A stretch of DNA of 64,000 nucleotides from Cylindrobasidium torrendii FP15055 ss-10. Taxonomy: Eukaryota; Basidiomycota; Agaricomycetes; Agaricales; Physalacriaceae. The stretch lies in the NCBI GenBank assembly GCA_000934385.1, contig KN880471.1, positions 62,001-126,000 on the forward strand, in the 5' to 3' direction. The notes under the pieces are model-generated. The model saw nothing but the letters and a program-made list of their open reading frames with translations, had not been told where the DNA came from and did not search any database. How positions within the stretch are numbered: position 1 is the stretch's first letter; every line of letters begins with the position of its first letter. Shown in pieces: positions 1 to 11,347 of this stretch. A program made the translations under genes and the position numbers.

Positions 1-1565
1 TACAAGTCCATCGCCAGGCATGCACGTTCACGGTTCACCAACCATCAATTCAAGATATTGGCCTCGGTCTTCCAGGATAATTCTGGTGGGAAAAAGTCCA
101 GAACATGACATCCTTCACCAAATCGAAATGCGGTCCTCGTCATTCTCGAGGTCCATAATGAACAACTGTGGATGATGTGTAGTCTCTGATGCTCCGTCCT
201 AGCCTTTGCGAGTTTACAAAGGCCTCGCATCAATACATTATGACTATTGAATCGGTTGAGGTTACCAACAATGGCTGGGACTTTACACATACTGGTATAT
301 TGTCATTTGGATTTACGACTTCGACACCTCCACTGGAGTGGCCACCATCGGTTCTGATGGCTTCATGGGAGTGTTTGAATCCCGATTTCTGTCCGCATCC
401 TTCTTGACCGCCGCATCGAACCCATCCTCGTCGAATGACTTATTGCAGCAGGGGCCACAGCAGCCCGCTGTGCTGTTTCCTCCATCGCCGTATGATTCTG
501 TACGACTGTGAACGAGATATCATATATGAAGACGGCGACTCACTTGTATTGCACCATACTGCAAGATTGGAAATACAGAAAATAGCTGCGAGACGCGTCA
601 CTTGAGAATGCCATGAACAAAGAAAATGCGTACCACAGAGGCCTCCCACGACACTACCGCCTTCAGCACCGTTGTCCATGTTTTTTTGCAAGTAGAATGG
701 GGTGAAGAAACGAAGAAATATGTCTGGGCAGATGGAAGTCGGAAGCAGGTTTTATCTCCCCATTATGTCCTCAAAGTTAAAGACTCCAAGGCAAGGCAAT
801 GCACGATCGGCGATCGAGAGTAAATGCCCCGGATGCGCCTTGCCGGTGTAGCGCAGCGGTGCACAAGGTGCGCAGTGGCACTTTGCTAAAGACAGTCTAA
901 GACTCTTCGGCACAGCACCGTCAGAGAGCCTATGCTCGGGCTGTGCGTCTCCTGTAATGTTCCCATCACGGACAAAGGAGATTATTTCTGTTACATGGGT
1001 TAAGTTGTCATACCTCGCCGTTGGCCACATAAACGAACAACTGGGAAGGAAGGGAGTGATTGAATCGGTCGATGATAAATCAATGGCTTTGAAGCACATG
1101 CATATGAGGCAATGGTAGCCATCGTCCCAACAGTTGGTTGCACAGTGGTTGGAAATGGGCACAATGTTACAGTATCAGAGAATCGGTATGATCCAATGCG
1201 CACTCGGCCTAGAGATACTTGACATATGTTTGATAGCTAGGAGCAGTCACACCAGACTTATGGGCATTCATCGATGGCACACTCCCCCTCATGACATGCC
1301 TGAAACGTGAGATCTCAAGAGGCGGGCGCCTCGGGCGGCCAGCGGACACACAACTAAAAAGGCTCAGATCAGGTATTCAGAGCTACCCAATGAAGATTGT
1401 GACTCCACGACAGGATTCATGGCATCTGTTAGCTGAAGAAGATAGAGCAACAAAGAGTGGATGCCCCGAGTGCGATGAAAAAAAGGCCAAATGTACAGAT
1501 GCTACTATGCGATACACTACTAAAGTCCAACATTTACTACAAGGCAAAATCAAGATGCCAGCGAA
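1..1565. other. left-edge stretch without a recognised gene
   Basis: Only short overlapping open frames occur on both strands, the longest about 136 codons on the minus strand near 752-1162. None shows a familiar domain, a convincing ATG context or linked splice sites. The stretch may hold the 3' flank of the gene at 1566-2440 and remnants of older sequence. I see no repeat or RNA gene in it. Confidence 0.4.
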
Positions 1566-2440
1566 TTAAAGCGACCGCAGGCGATCTAAGATATTGTCAA
1601 AATCAGTCTCCTCCTTACGCACGCCGCGTTTCTCGAGCACCCAATGTCGACTGTACCGGCTTCCAGGCCGTGTCACGAAATGATGCCGCCGCTCGTCCGA
1701 CCAAGTAAGTGTCTTCTCTATGAAGACATCCCTTTTGCCTTCCTCTTCACTCTGCTCGTCCTCCGAGTCCTCTGCACCTGAGAACAGCTGCCAGTCATCT
1801 TCGCTTGTTGAAGCCGGCGAAGACGACCTAACAAAGCGAATTCCGAGCTCTGAGACCGAATCGTTTGCTGGTATACAAAACTTGTCCTTGATGTCTTGCG
1901 GGATGGACGGCACAGGCGGTACTTTCGATGCAGGACTTGAGGTTGGGACGAGGTAGTCAGGAATATTCTCCCCAAGATGACGCCGTAACTTGGACATACG
2001 TCGACGACGCGCTGTGGTTGGTGTTGGCGGTGCAGGCGAGAGTGTTCGGACTGTCGACACGGTGATAATGGAGTCGCTTCGCGACGGTGTGCATGTCGAC
2101 GAAGTGTTAGAAACCAGGATCAGTGGCGCCGGTAGTGGCTTTGTCGTCGTGGAACCAGCGTCGATGTTACAGCTTGAGGGCAAATCCCGCACAGGAGATG
2201 GAGGTCGTGATACAGAGGGTGTGTTTGGAAGGGATGTGGATGGACGCGATGGGAGAGGTCGCGCAGGAAGTGGGCGTGCGACTGATGAGGATGTTGCAGC
2301 GCGGGGAAGCGGCACACGAGGCAGGGGACGCTTGCCCGTACTTCTTGACCGTTGGTGATTGATTGCGCTGCCTGACGGGGGAGGCTACGGGGTTTAGCAA
2401 ATGACCAAAGCGCAGAATAACTCAGCGCACCTGAATACAT
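1566..2440 (-). CDS. Ser/Pro-rich fungal protein of unknown function
   Basis: Two-exon model of 271 aa. A 10-nt first coding exon (2431-2440, encoding MYS plus one base) is followed by a 59-bp intron (2372-2430, GTGCGC..GTCAG, branch-like CTAAA) and exon 2 at 1566-2371. The frame closes exactly, and no usable ATG exists at the head of the long frame, so the tiny first exon is the best start. Residues about 20-125 are rich in Pro, Ser and Arg. A basic segment RRRRMSKLRRHLGENIP follows at about 140-155. This resembles a KLxRxLGExxP motif I recall from many uncharacterised fungal proteins. An acidic, Ser-rich stretch (SEDEQSEEEG) and a charged C-terminus DFDNILDRLRSL come last. It is probably a disordered nuclear or regulatory protein. 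No function is claimed. Confidence 0.6.
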
Positions 2441-4233
2441 GCACTAGCTGCCTTTCTGTGCGTTAAAGTCTGCCCAGTCTCTAGACGGGACCGCCCCTCC
2501 GATGCAGGTTGCGCCATAGTGAAAGTTTAAAATGGAAATGTAGTTGGCAACGGGTTATTGCGGATAACACTCGATACGCGCACGCTCGCTCTTATATGGC
2601 GGAAGGAAAAGGGAAGAAGCCGATGGTTATGAAAGCCGCCTGTACCTACATATACGAGCGCCACTGTTCCCGATCGAAACGCCCGCGAGTCTGCGACAAC
2701 GAAACCCAATAACACTTCTCCTGAAGGCTGCGGCCTGAACGCAGGTCCGCCCAACCCTATCCTTCGGCATTCTGTCTGCAGCGTCGGTGAGTGTTCTGAG
2801 CTCGCCTCGACCGACGGATGGCGGAAGATTCGATGACCGAAACGCTGCAGGTTTTCCAAAAATCCTTTCACTTGCATTTCTGCGCAGCCAGAGAGATGGC
2901 TTGTGCTTTTGCAAGGTGACAGTGTGCCAGAGTATAGGTCTCTCTGACAGGCATATAATGGAAGTGGAGACCTACTGCTATAGCACGACACATTGACTCG
3001 CCTTGCGGATGAAGGCTACTATCTGCGAGCTATCCCAGAGATTCTGGATCAGATGGTAGATATATCTACAGGCTCGTACGTATACCCTTTGGAATGCCCA
3101 CACAATCATATCGTTGGTTTATCTGACAGTGATCCAAAGGGCAACAGAACGCTGTGAAGTGGATCCCTTGGAAGACCATCATTGAAGTTAGCACATGTGA
3201 GGACACGAAGGCATTGCTGAGCTTGTAAGCATGCACCACGTTATTCCAAGTGCTGGCTTACAGGCAGGACGAGAGCCCGAAATCCTGCATGCAGGACATC
3301 GACTAAAGCAAGGAATCGAAGCTGATGACCCCGAGTAGCACGAGTATGAACACATTGGGGACTTCGATTTGGCAGATCACACAAACAACAACTCGAGGAA
3401 ACTGTCGACCACGGCGTTTTGAACACAGTTGAGGCTGACCAAGGGCTCTGCAAGTTGTGTAGGTCTCCTCATACGTACCACTACTAATCTGACCGATCAT
3501 CTAAGTACATGGCGTAGCCCTCTTAAAATCACGCAGGTTTCACGTTGCAAATAGACAACTTGGTCGTCGAGAGGGGACGCAGCAACAATCTGCGTCTCAA
3601 ACGCGCGCTGGTGTTTGTCAGCCCAAAGTCATTGAAGTTCAGGATAAATGGGTAGGTCCTTTAGATGCTGCTTTGATACGTACTTAGCACCAAGTGCTTA
3701 CATATAACGGGGGCCATTGACACGATGTCGGTATTTTGAACAAGCCATGAGACTAGCTTGTCTGCTGGACTTGCCCTGCAAAGCTATGGGAGGTCGGTTG
3801 TGTTTCCACGATATTCCGACCTATACGGGAGTCCCAAATCAAACACTGTATATGGCGCCGAAGTAAGCAAGAGATTTATCCATCATGGTCTTCTCTGGAT
3901 TCGTACTATACAGGTATGAATGCCGACTTGTGTCCGGGGTGTAGTTTGCTCGTTGGGACAGGAAATCACACCAGCTCTTGCTCAGGTCGTCGAATAATAA
4001 CCTTAACGCCAGGCTGAGAGTTCCATGCGTAGCACTGATTCCGCGAGTAACCTCAACTTCGTGACTCTCATCACACAAAGCAGGTATACCATTTGGGGCA
4101 TTTGCACGTGGTAGGTTGCATTGTTGTTGTCCCTGGGGCCTCGTATTTGAAATACGAGAAAATGTTGTCAGCAAAATACCTCCACAAGCCCACAATAGGA
4201 TTGTAAGTAGTCTACAGAAACATATACCTTCCG
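2441..4233. other. 1.8-kb intergenic stretch, no supported gene
   Basis: Small frames occur on both strands (for example minus 2527-2991 and minus 3839-4237). None joins into a plausible gene or shows a known domain. The part next to 2440 should contain the promoter of the minus-strand gene there, and the part next to 4234 the 3' flank of MCU. Confidence 0.4.
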
Positions 4234-5493
4234 TCAAGGAAGTTTGCTTGTCTGCACCTTGTCAGCTTCTCCGCTACCCTTTAATTCGTCAGATCCTTTC
4301 TTTACAGACTTATTACTCTCTTCGGGTGCATCTGTTGTCTGTTCATAGTCCTCTGCAATACGCCCAATCTCTTGCAACAGGGTGCGTCGTTCGGAAATCA
4401 GCTCTTGCAAACGCTCGATGTCCAATCCTCGCGCTTGGTATAGACTTTGCCGGCGTGTCGAGATCGAGCTGTCGAGTACGGACGAGTAGGACACCTCACG
4501 GCCCTGGTATAAGAACCTGAAGAACAGCTTAGTGGAAAGCAACGCGCGCGAAAGAGAGCCATACCAAAGATACCCAAGGATGACAGTCGACAGACCAGAC
4601 AGATATGTGACGGGTTCCATAACGTCCCAGCCCCAATCAGGCTCCCAGAACGTCAAGCGCGCGACCAGACCCCAGTAAACGACCAACATCCCAAAGCCGC
4701 TGACAGCCATTCTTCTTGCCCCTCGATGAGCGTCATGGTCGCATTCGCGCTTGAGCTTCTCCAGCGACCCGCGTTGCTTGTCAATGAGGGTAAGTCTCCG
4801 TCGCAGGAAGACAGTGCGGTCTGCGAATGTGGGTACGCGCACACGGATGGTACGGTCATCCGTCTTCTGTGGGTCTTGAAGAGTGGGGTATTTGAGAACG
4901 ATGCTGAACTCGGCAGCACGCGCCGCGTCACGTACAAAGTCGGCGACGTCGGTTGAATCTGACCATTCAAATCGACGGCCTGGTCTGCTGGTGGCTTCAA
5001 ACGCAATGTCGGGTTCGGGGGTTTCCTTTGGAAGTCGCATAGAGCTGAGTAGTAGTTTCCGTATGTGTGACAACGGCTGGGACGGATGTAGCAGAAATGC
5101 AATGGGAACGGCGTCTTCAGCGAGAGGCTCAGTCTCTTTATGGTCCACTCCAGTTGCGTATTTGTTGGATATTGGCGGCAATACTAACTTGAAGAGATGG
5201 GACTTTGTAGGCAGAATTTTGCCTGTCTGTAGTCAGGTTGAATATTCCCACCGATGCAGCGAGGACGCACCTATGCCCGCGGTTAATCCAGCCAACTCAT
5301 CATCGCCTTTGTCAAGGTCGTGGTCCTGTTTCCATCGTGCCAGAGGTTTGGCTTCCTGAATAAACTGCGAGTGGGAAACCTGGAGTTTGTCGCTGTCGCC
5401 ACCGCTAGCATATGTGCGGCATTGGAGATAAAGGGCTTTCGTTGAAGGGAAGGACGGTCTCCGTAAAAATGCCTGAAAATAGCGGCTTATCAT
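4234..5493 (-). CDS. MCU: mitochondrial calcium uniporter, pore subunit (MCU family)
   Basis: Three-exon model (5271-5493, 4565-5222, 4234-4516) of 387 aa. The N-terminus MISRYFQAFLRRPSF is basic and amphipathic, as in a mitochondrial presequence. Two membrane helices (about residues 249-266 and 278-293) flank FWEPDWGWDVMEPVTY, which carries the WDxMEP pore signature with the acidic residue that lines the selectivity filter. The C-terminal half is helical and coiled-coil-like (RLQELISERRTLLQEIGR). Known role of the family: tetrameric Ca2+ channel of the inner membrane. Intron 1 is 48 bp (5223-5270). Intron 2 (4517-4564, GTATGG..TTCAG) is also 48 bp, stop-free and in phase. Splicing it restores the family-like GYLWFLYQGREVSYSS, whereas read-through would insert 16 residues. 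Start chosen at the ATG of the presequence. It is divergent from the aminotransferase at 6152. Confidence 0.9.
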
Positions 5494-6151
5494 GGGAGTT
5501 TGTTGCAAGGCGTGTAGACCTGGTGAAGACGGCCATGATGATGTCAGGTAGCAAGTCGTGTGAGTGACGTCAGCGGCGTGATGCGCGCCTGGTGGTAGTC
5601 GACTCGTCGCGCAGTGTCGATGCAAAGTGCTTGGACAAAAATGTGTAAGTTTTAGAATAAAACTATTTGTTCATTTTATGTTGGTGTACATAACTGTACA
5701 ATGTATATTCGACTTGATTTAGGCGCTTCCTACCCCCAGCCTACCCCGCTGCAGTGGTCTAGACTCGGCGCGATGGGCTGATGGTTGACGAAATTGGGAT
5801 GGGACTGATCAACGAACTCAGAACTGATCCTCATACTTTCATGACTGCCTCCTCGTCCACGTTCCTCCTTCCAACTGAGCGGATTTTCGGATCTTGGCAG
5901 GCAGCAAGTTGCACATGATGCAGACTCGGAGATACCGGAAATTGAGACTGCCCCAGTGAGGGGATTCAGCTTGGACATTGATTGAAGCATTGTAAAAAAA
6001 AGCTACCCTCCAGTCGGGCTCGACCATATTCCCGCCGTTGGATGGCCTAGATGGACGGCAGAGGCGCGTCGGAAACGCGTCGGCCGAAGGACTTTGAAGC
6101 GCTACAAAAGCCCGGACGGCATCATAACAACTGGCTTACCTCATACGAGTC
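5494..6151. promoter_or_regulatory. shared upstream region of MCU and the aminotransferase
   Basis: About 660 bp between two divergent start codons. Short frames here lack any recognisable product. It should hold both promoters. I see no strong TATA box next to either gene. Confidence 0.4.
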
Positions 6152-7793
6152 ATGTTGTCCCATTCTGCCAGGACATTGGCCCGTCCCAAAACATGCCTAC
6201 GCACACCTTCTGCTCTTACGACCATCATGACAACAACCTCGCCTCGCGGTGTAAATGTTCGCCATCTGACTGTTGACACGGTCAATCCATCGCTGCTCAA
6301 TGTGCAATACGCTGTACGCGGTGAGCTTGCCATCAAGGCAGAGGCCTACCGCGACAAGCTCAAGGAGGACAACCACGGCCTGCCCTTTGACCGCGTCATT
6401 TCGTCCAACATCGGTAACCCCCAGCAACTCGGTCTTGACCAGCCCCCCATTACTTTCACGCGTCAGGTGCGTCTTACTCGACCACACACCACGGTCCATG
6501 TCCGCTGACTGGCCTCCGGTCCGTAGGTCGCGGCGCTGATGGAATACCCCGCCCTTGCTGAGCTCGCACCTCACGCCTTCCCCGAGGACGTTCGTGCCCG
6601 CGCCAAAGAACTGCAGAGTGAAATCGGCTCGATCGGCGCATACTCTCACAGTATGGGCGTGCCCTTTATCCGCAAAAACATCGCAAAGTTCATTGCTGGT
6701 CCGTTTGATGCGCTCCTCTCGTATAGGACACGACTGACGCGCTGGTACAGAGCGCGATGGATACTCTTCCGACCCAAATCACATCTTCATGACCGGCGGC
6801 GCATCCGTTGGCGTCTCACTCTTGCTGAACATCCTCATCGCCGCCCCGCATTCAGGCATTCTCATCCCGATTCCTCAATACCCGCTCTACACTGCAACGC
6901 TTGCGCAACACAACGGCTCTGCTATTCCCTACCACCTTGACGAGCCCTCGAACTGGTCTACATCGGTACACGAAATCGAAGAGGGTATTCAGGATGCGCT
7001 CAAGAATGGCATCACCCCGCGAGGACTGGTCATCATCAACCCTGGCAACCCTACAGGTGCTCTCCTTGATGAAAAGACGCAGGAAGACGTTGTACACCTG
7101 TGCGAAAAACATTCACTTGTGCTTCTCGCCGACGAGGTTTACCAAGACAATCTTCACACCCCGGACACACATCCGTTTGTCTCCTTCAAGAAGATTGTAC
7201 GCAGAATGAATTCGCCCATTCCTCTTGTCTCCTTCCACTCCATCTCGAAGGGTGTTTCTGGCGAGTGTGGCCGGCGCGGCGGCTACTTCGAAACCTGCAA
7301 TTTCTCTGACGAGCTCCTCGCGCTCATCTACAAGATGGTGTCTGTTGGGCTCTGCCCGCCTCTGAGTGGTCAGATTGGCATGGACTGCATGATTCGCCCA
7401 CCCAAAGCTGGAGAGGCGAGCTACGAGCTGTGGAAAAAGGAGACAGATACGATTCACGAAGCGTTGCGCCAACGGACAAAGCTCATGTCGCAGCGCCTCA
7501 ATTCGCTTGACGGCGCAGCATGTGTTGATTCCCCCGGCGCGTTATACCTCTACCCTCAAATTTTCTTACCGGACAAGGCCATCGAGGCGGCCAAGCTTGC
7601 TGGCAAGGAGCCCGATGTCTTCTACGCTCTCAGCTTGCTTGACGAAACTGGTATTTGTGTCGTTCCGGGGAGTGGGTTTGGGCAGAAGGAGGGTCAGTGG
7701 CACTACCGCTTGACATGTCTTTGCCCGGGTGTGGAGGACTACGTTTCGAAGCTGGAGAACTTCCACAAGGGATTCATGGCAAAGTATGCATAG
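6152..7793 (+). CDS. alanine aminotransferase (class I/II PLP enzyme)
   Basis: Three exons: 6152-6466, 6527-6698 and 6751-7793 (introns GTGCGT..GTAG and GTCCGT..ACAG), giving 509 aa. Motifs follow the alanine transaminase subfamily: SSNIGNPQQLG near residue 90, GAYSHSMGVPFIR, FMTGGAS, INPGNPTG, LADEVYQDN, then SFHSISKGVSGECGRRGGY with the PLP-binding Lys at about residue 329. RLTCLCPG sits near the C-terminus. It interconverts alanine/2-oxoglutarate and pyruvate/glutamate. The first ATG gives MLSHSARTLARPKTCLRTP, a plausible mitochondrial presequence. A second ATG at 6227 (MTTTSPRG) would give a form without it, so dual targeting from alternative starts is possible. Nothing appears broken. 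Divergent from MCU. Confidence 0.92.
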
Positions 7794-8054
7794 GCGTCGT
7801 GCACAATGTATGTGTTGAGTGAATGCAACCCAATTTGACTCTGGTCGAGTGCAGTAGTAGCCAAGTCCTAGATCACTCGTCGATTGTGGCATACCGGATG
7901 CTCAGCGGTGTATACTTACTGTCAGTCAGAGCACTTATCTAGTGCCTATCATGGTTGGTTCAGGCAAGTGACCTACTATCATTACTTGTCAGAATGGAAA
8001 GCTTGCCCTCTTCATTCATTGTTCCAATAAGATATATTACGCCGAGGCCACGCC

Positions 8055-8848
8055 TCATAAATTAGAATACAAGAATGAATGTAGGGTATCTTTTGCGGCC
8101 AGTACTGTCGAGTTAGTACTCTTCCGTGTCTGTGTGGATGTTGAGCTAGAATGACAAGTTGAAGATGGCAATAGCCTACCAGTTTCCGTGAGAGTCGCCA
8201 ATGGTGTGCCCCTGCTGGGCGTCGACCTGAGGCTATGTATACCATACTCGGGCGCCGGCTCTCCCAGCGCCTCGGCAACTTCGTCAATGAGGAAGAACAC
8301 AAGCCTTGGGGCGACAGAGTCCCAGCGGAGTCCATCTTCCGGACCAGCGTCCTTTTCATCAAAGTCCCTCACCATAGAATGCACCTCTCGACAAGCACGG
8401 TGAAGGATGCCGTGCGCACGTCTCTGGGCATCGCCGACGAGCCTGCTAATCGCCAGAAAGCGCTCTGCGGTCTCTGCGTGCGAGCTCATGCCCGGCAGGT
8501 GCACCCACGGTCGCATGCGGGTATACACTGGCACGGCCAGTTTGGCGAAATACGCGACCGTCTTCTGGAAGTCGGCAAAGTCCGTGGCGTAGTACAAGCG
8601 CTGGTCAACGCGTTTAGCATGGCGCACGCAGCGTTGGAAGGCCAGCTGCTTGTAGAACTCGAGGGACTGGCTTGTGCCTCCGCTGTATACCATCATAGAC
8701 ATTCCTTAGCACAGGTGAGTTCTCTTTTCATGGTGGGGAACTTGAAGGCTGATTGGGGGGGGGGTGGAAATGAAGGGGGACGAGAAATGCGGGGAAGGGG
8801 TGAGCTTTTTTACATACCAATGACAAAAAGACCCTTGCGCATCTTCAT
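8055..8848 (-). CDS. hypothetical protein with N-terminal membrane anchor
   Basis: Not recognised. Three-exon model: 8818-8848, 8180-8704 and 8055-8104. The introns have GTATGT..CTAAG and GTAGGC..ACAG borders, and the model gives 201 aa with the frame closed exactly. The first exon (MKMRKGLFVI) joins GMSMMVYSGG to form a short hydrophobic N-terminus after two lysines, like a signal anchor. The rest is soluble and helical, with Arg/His-rich parts (RCVRHAKRVDQRLYYATDF, RRAHGILHRACREVH). The opposite strand carries an overlapping open frame of similar length (8235-8879), so the strand call rests mainly on the splice sites and the N-terminal anchor. Confidence 0.5.
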
Positions 8849-9697
8849 CGGCGCGTTGTTGTTCTTTGCGCGTTCATGAACTTTGAACTTTTTCGTGAAA
8901 GCAGAACGCTCGTGTATCGGCGGCGCGCTCACCGCGCCGTGGAGGTCCAGATGCGACGCGTGCGCCCACAGCGACCGGAATAACATTTACAGTCCCCGTT
9001 TTCTTTTGAATCCTTTTTGTTGGCAAGGCGGGCGGGCGGCGGGAGATTGGTTGCCCAGATACAGATGGTGATGGTTAATGGCGAGAGGTATTTCAACTTT
9101 CGTGACATGTTCAGTTTCGCCTCAGCCGACCTGAGAGTGTATTGAACAGACAACGAGTCGGTAGTCACACGACACTAATGAAGCTGCGTCCTTGCCGATA
9201 TGACCGAGCTGTGCAGGCCAGGCCAGCCATGAAAGTGAGAACAGAACAGTAAAAGTAGCATAACAATGGGGGGCAAGTCTCAGATGAGCCCAAACAAGCA
9301 ATGCTGACCAACTTATTGTTGATTCTGTCTATACAGACGCTCTGGTTCTTTCTCAGTATTCCTTCAAGTCCATATTGAACATTCTGTTGCCTCGAATGCT
9401 CCTGCTCGCAGGGTTCTGGGGCCCCAGATGGGGCAGGCACATCAGAAGAAGCAAGATGAGTACTTATAGACATGGAATTTCATCGGCGCCGAAAACGAAC
9501 ATGAATTTCAGCTGCACGAGGCAACACACAACACACGTCAAAATTGGATTATTATGACTACTAAAACGAGTACCGGCAGGGCTCACACATCTGTGGGGAA
9601 CGCAGTGGAGAGGGATATAACACGCAACAAGAACGGAAATATGGGTAATGTGGTATGTAAAGTGCAAAGGTGTCATGGTGCATATGCAAGCCGAAGC
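8849..9697. other. intergenic stretch between two minus-strand genes
   Basis: It contains the upstream region of the gene ending at 8848 and the 3' flank of the copper-fist gene. Only short frames are present. I see no domain, RNA gene or clear repeat. Confidence 0.4.
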
Positions 9698-11347
9698 TCA
9701 AAACATTCCCAAAAAGACATCATTAGTGGGGGCGTCCCCATACATCTCACCATCCCCATACATGGGAGAGTTATTGCCGTAAGATGCGTGGAGGTCGGGA
9801 TTGCTGCCTGAGTACAGAGGCATGTCGATGTCAGGATGGCTTCGGGCGTAGGAAGGGTCGGTATCGGGATTACTGCCTGCGTAGACAATCTGGTTGCCAA
9901 AGTTGAACTCTTGAGCGCCGTACATAAGGTCTGGGTTGCTACTACCCGCCGAATAGTTGCTTGCAGCATAAAATGGCTGTAAAAACCCAGTGCCGGTGCT
10001 TGAATCTGAAGACGAGGAGGAGGACCGGGTTCGCGGAAGCGATGGCTGGATATCGAAGAAACCCCCCGTCAGGTCCAAAGGAGAAGTCGGATAGCCCGGT
10101 CCCTTGCAGCACACCTTCTCGGGGGCGTAGGAACATCCCGATTGACAGCCGCCCGACTCGCATTGACAGAGACCTGGAGGACAGCCGTGTCCGCATTGCG
10201 ATGGCGGTGCAACATATTGCATGCCGAGCTGCTGGCGCATCCACTCGTCGAGAGGGTTGTTTCGAGAGGTAGACGGTGCGATTTGCGCCATGCTGGCGGC
10301 AATGCACTGAAGACAACCACCGCATGACTCGGGATTGGCGCAAGTGGCAGGGGCGGAGACTGTGTTGGTGGCAATGCTCCAATAATCGGGACCATCGTTG
10401 GGAGCCGCAAGGTACGTGGGGGACTCAGTAGATGGGGATCGATGGCCAACATGGGCACGATCGTACGCACGACCATACGGACTGAACGACTCGGTGGCGT
10501 GGGCCAGGTGGGGCCGAGTGTGATGCGCGCCAGACGACGGGAGATGGATCGGGCCGGGCAGGGATACCGTTGCGTTAGGCGACGGATTGTGCAACTCGGG
10601 ACGTGGAGCATGTTGGTTGTGGATGGTCGTCGGCGATGGCTCGGAGGTAAGCGAGACGGCGACCGGCTCGACTTTCGGCTTCCTTGGAGGGCTCTTGCGA
10701 GGGACGGTACATGGGCAGAGCTCGTCAAAGGGTATCATCGCACAGACGCAGGGGTCTCCAAAACAGCATCGGTAACCAGAACAACCGCTGAGCGCAAGCA
10801 CGTACCACTTCGATCTGTGTCCGAGGAGGAGCCGTCTGGAACGGCGACCGACGCTTCCAACGATGCCGGTAAACCGTCGGGGAACGCGGCGCTTTCCAAA
10901 ATCTTGCTAAGACCTATGGTGGCGAGAAAAGAAGGTGTACTTTCTGGTCAGCAAACCGTTGACACCAACGATAGTGTTCGTGGCTCACCTTTCTTGTTTG
11001 CGGAGGAGGTGTTGGTGTTGGAGGAGGAGGAGGTGGGAGGGATGTCATCCTTCGGAAGTGACATGCAGATGCATTTGACGTGGACTTGTTTTCTCTTGCG
11101 TAACTCTCGACAGTGTTCACACTGTGTCACTGGTCTGCCTTTTTTCTTGATTTCGTATAGCGGTCGGGTAGTGTGCTTGCAGGCCGAGGAGCGGTGGCCT
11201 TTTATGCACGTTTCACTGGAGCAGGCGGTGAGAAAAAAGCGGAGCATATCAAGGCGATCAACATACCATGCGTATTTCTTATCGTTGACTAAAACCTGCG
11301 GGCGGCGCGTCAGACATGATCAATGCGTCGGACACTGAGCGCACCAT
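9698..11347 (-). CDS. copper-fist DNA-binding transcription factor (Ace1/Mac1/Cuf1 type)
   Basis: Five-exon model of 474 aa: 11345-11347, 11267-11295, 10989-11215, 10806-10913 and 9698-10755, with introns of 49, 51, 75 and 50 bp. Joined, the N-terminus reads M-VLVNDKKYAC-ETCIKGHRSSACKH..KKKGRPVTQCEHCREL..HVKC. This is a complete copper-fist domain: zinc-binding Cys/His plus the minor-groove KGRP motif. The first coding exon is only the ATG, because the domain normally starts M-V at exactly this point and read-through hits a stop. The body is Pro/Ser/His-rich. Cys clusters at CANPESCGGCLQC and CGHGCPPGLCQCESGGC resemble the Cu(I)-sensing Cys motifs of the family. The C-terminus has repeated SxPDxxxxYGSNPD-like stretches. 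Inferred role: copper- or iron-responsive regulation in the nucleus. Confidence 0.9.

Noticed and set aside
3839..4237. Minus-strand frame with a hydrophobic start next to MCU
   Set aside because: It overlaps the MCU stop region, shows no homology-like motif and most likely reflects 3' flanking sequence.
8235..8879. Plus-strand open frame of 214 codons
   Set aside because: It overlaps the minus-strand gene at 8055-8848, which has closing splice junctions and a hydrophobic N-terminus; the plus frame shows no domain. The choice is not certain.
10442..11338. Plus-strand open frame of 298 codons
   Set aside because: It is antisense to the copper-fist gene, which has a clear domain and consistent splice sites; the frame is a shadow of GC-rich coding DNA.
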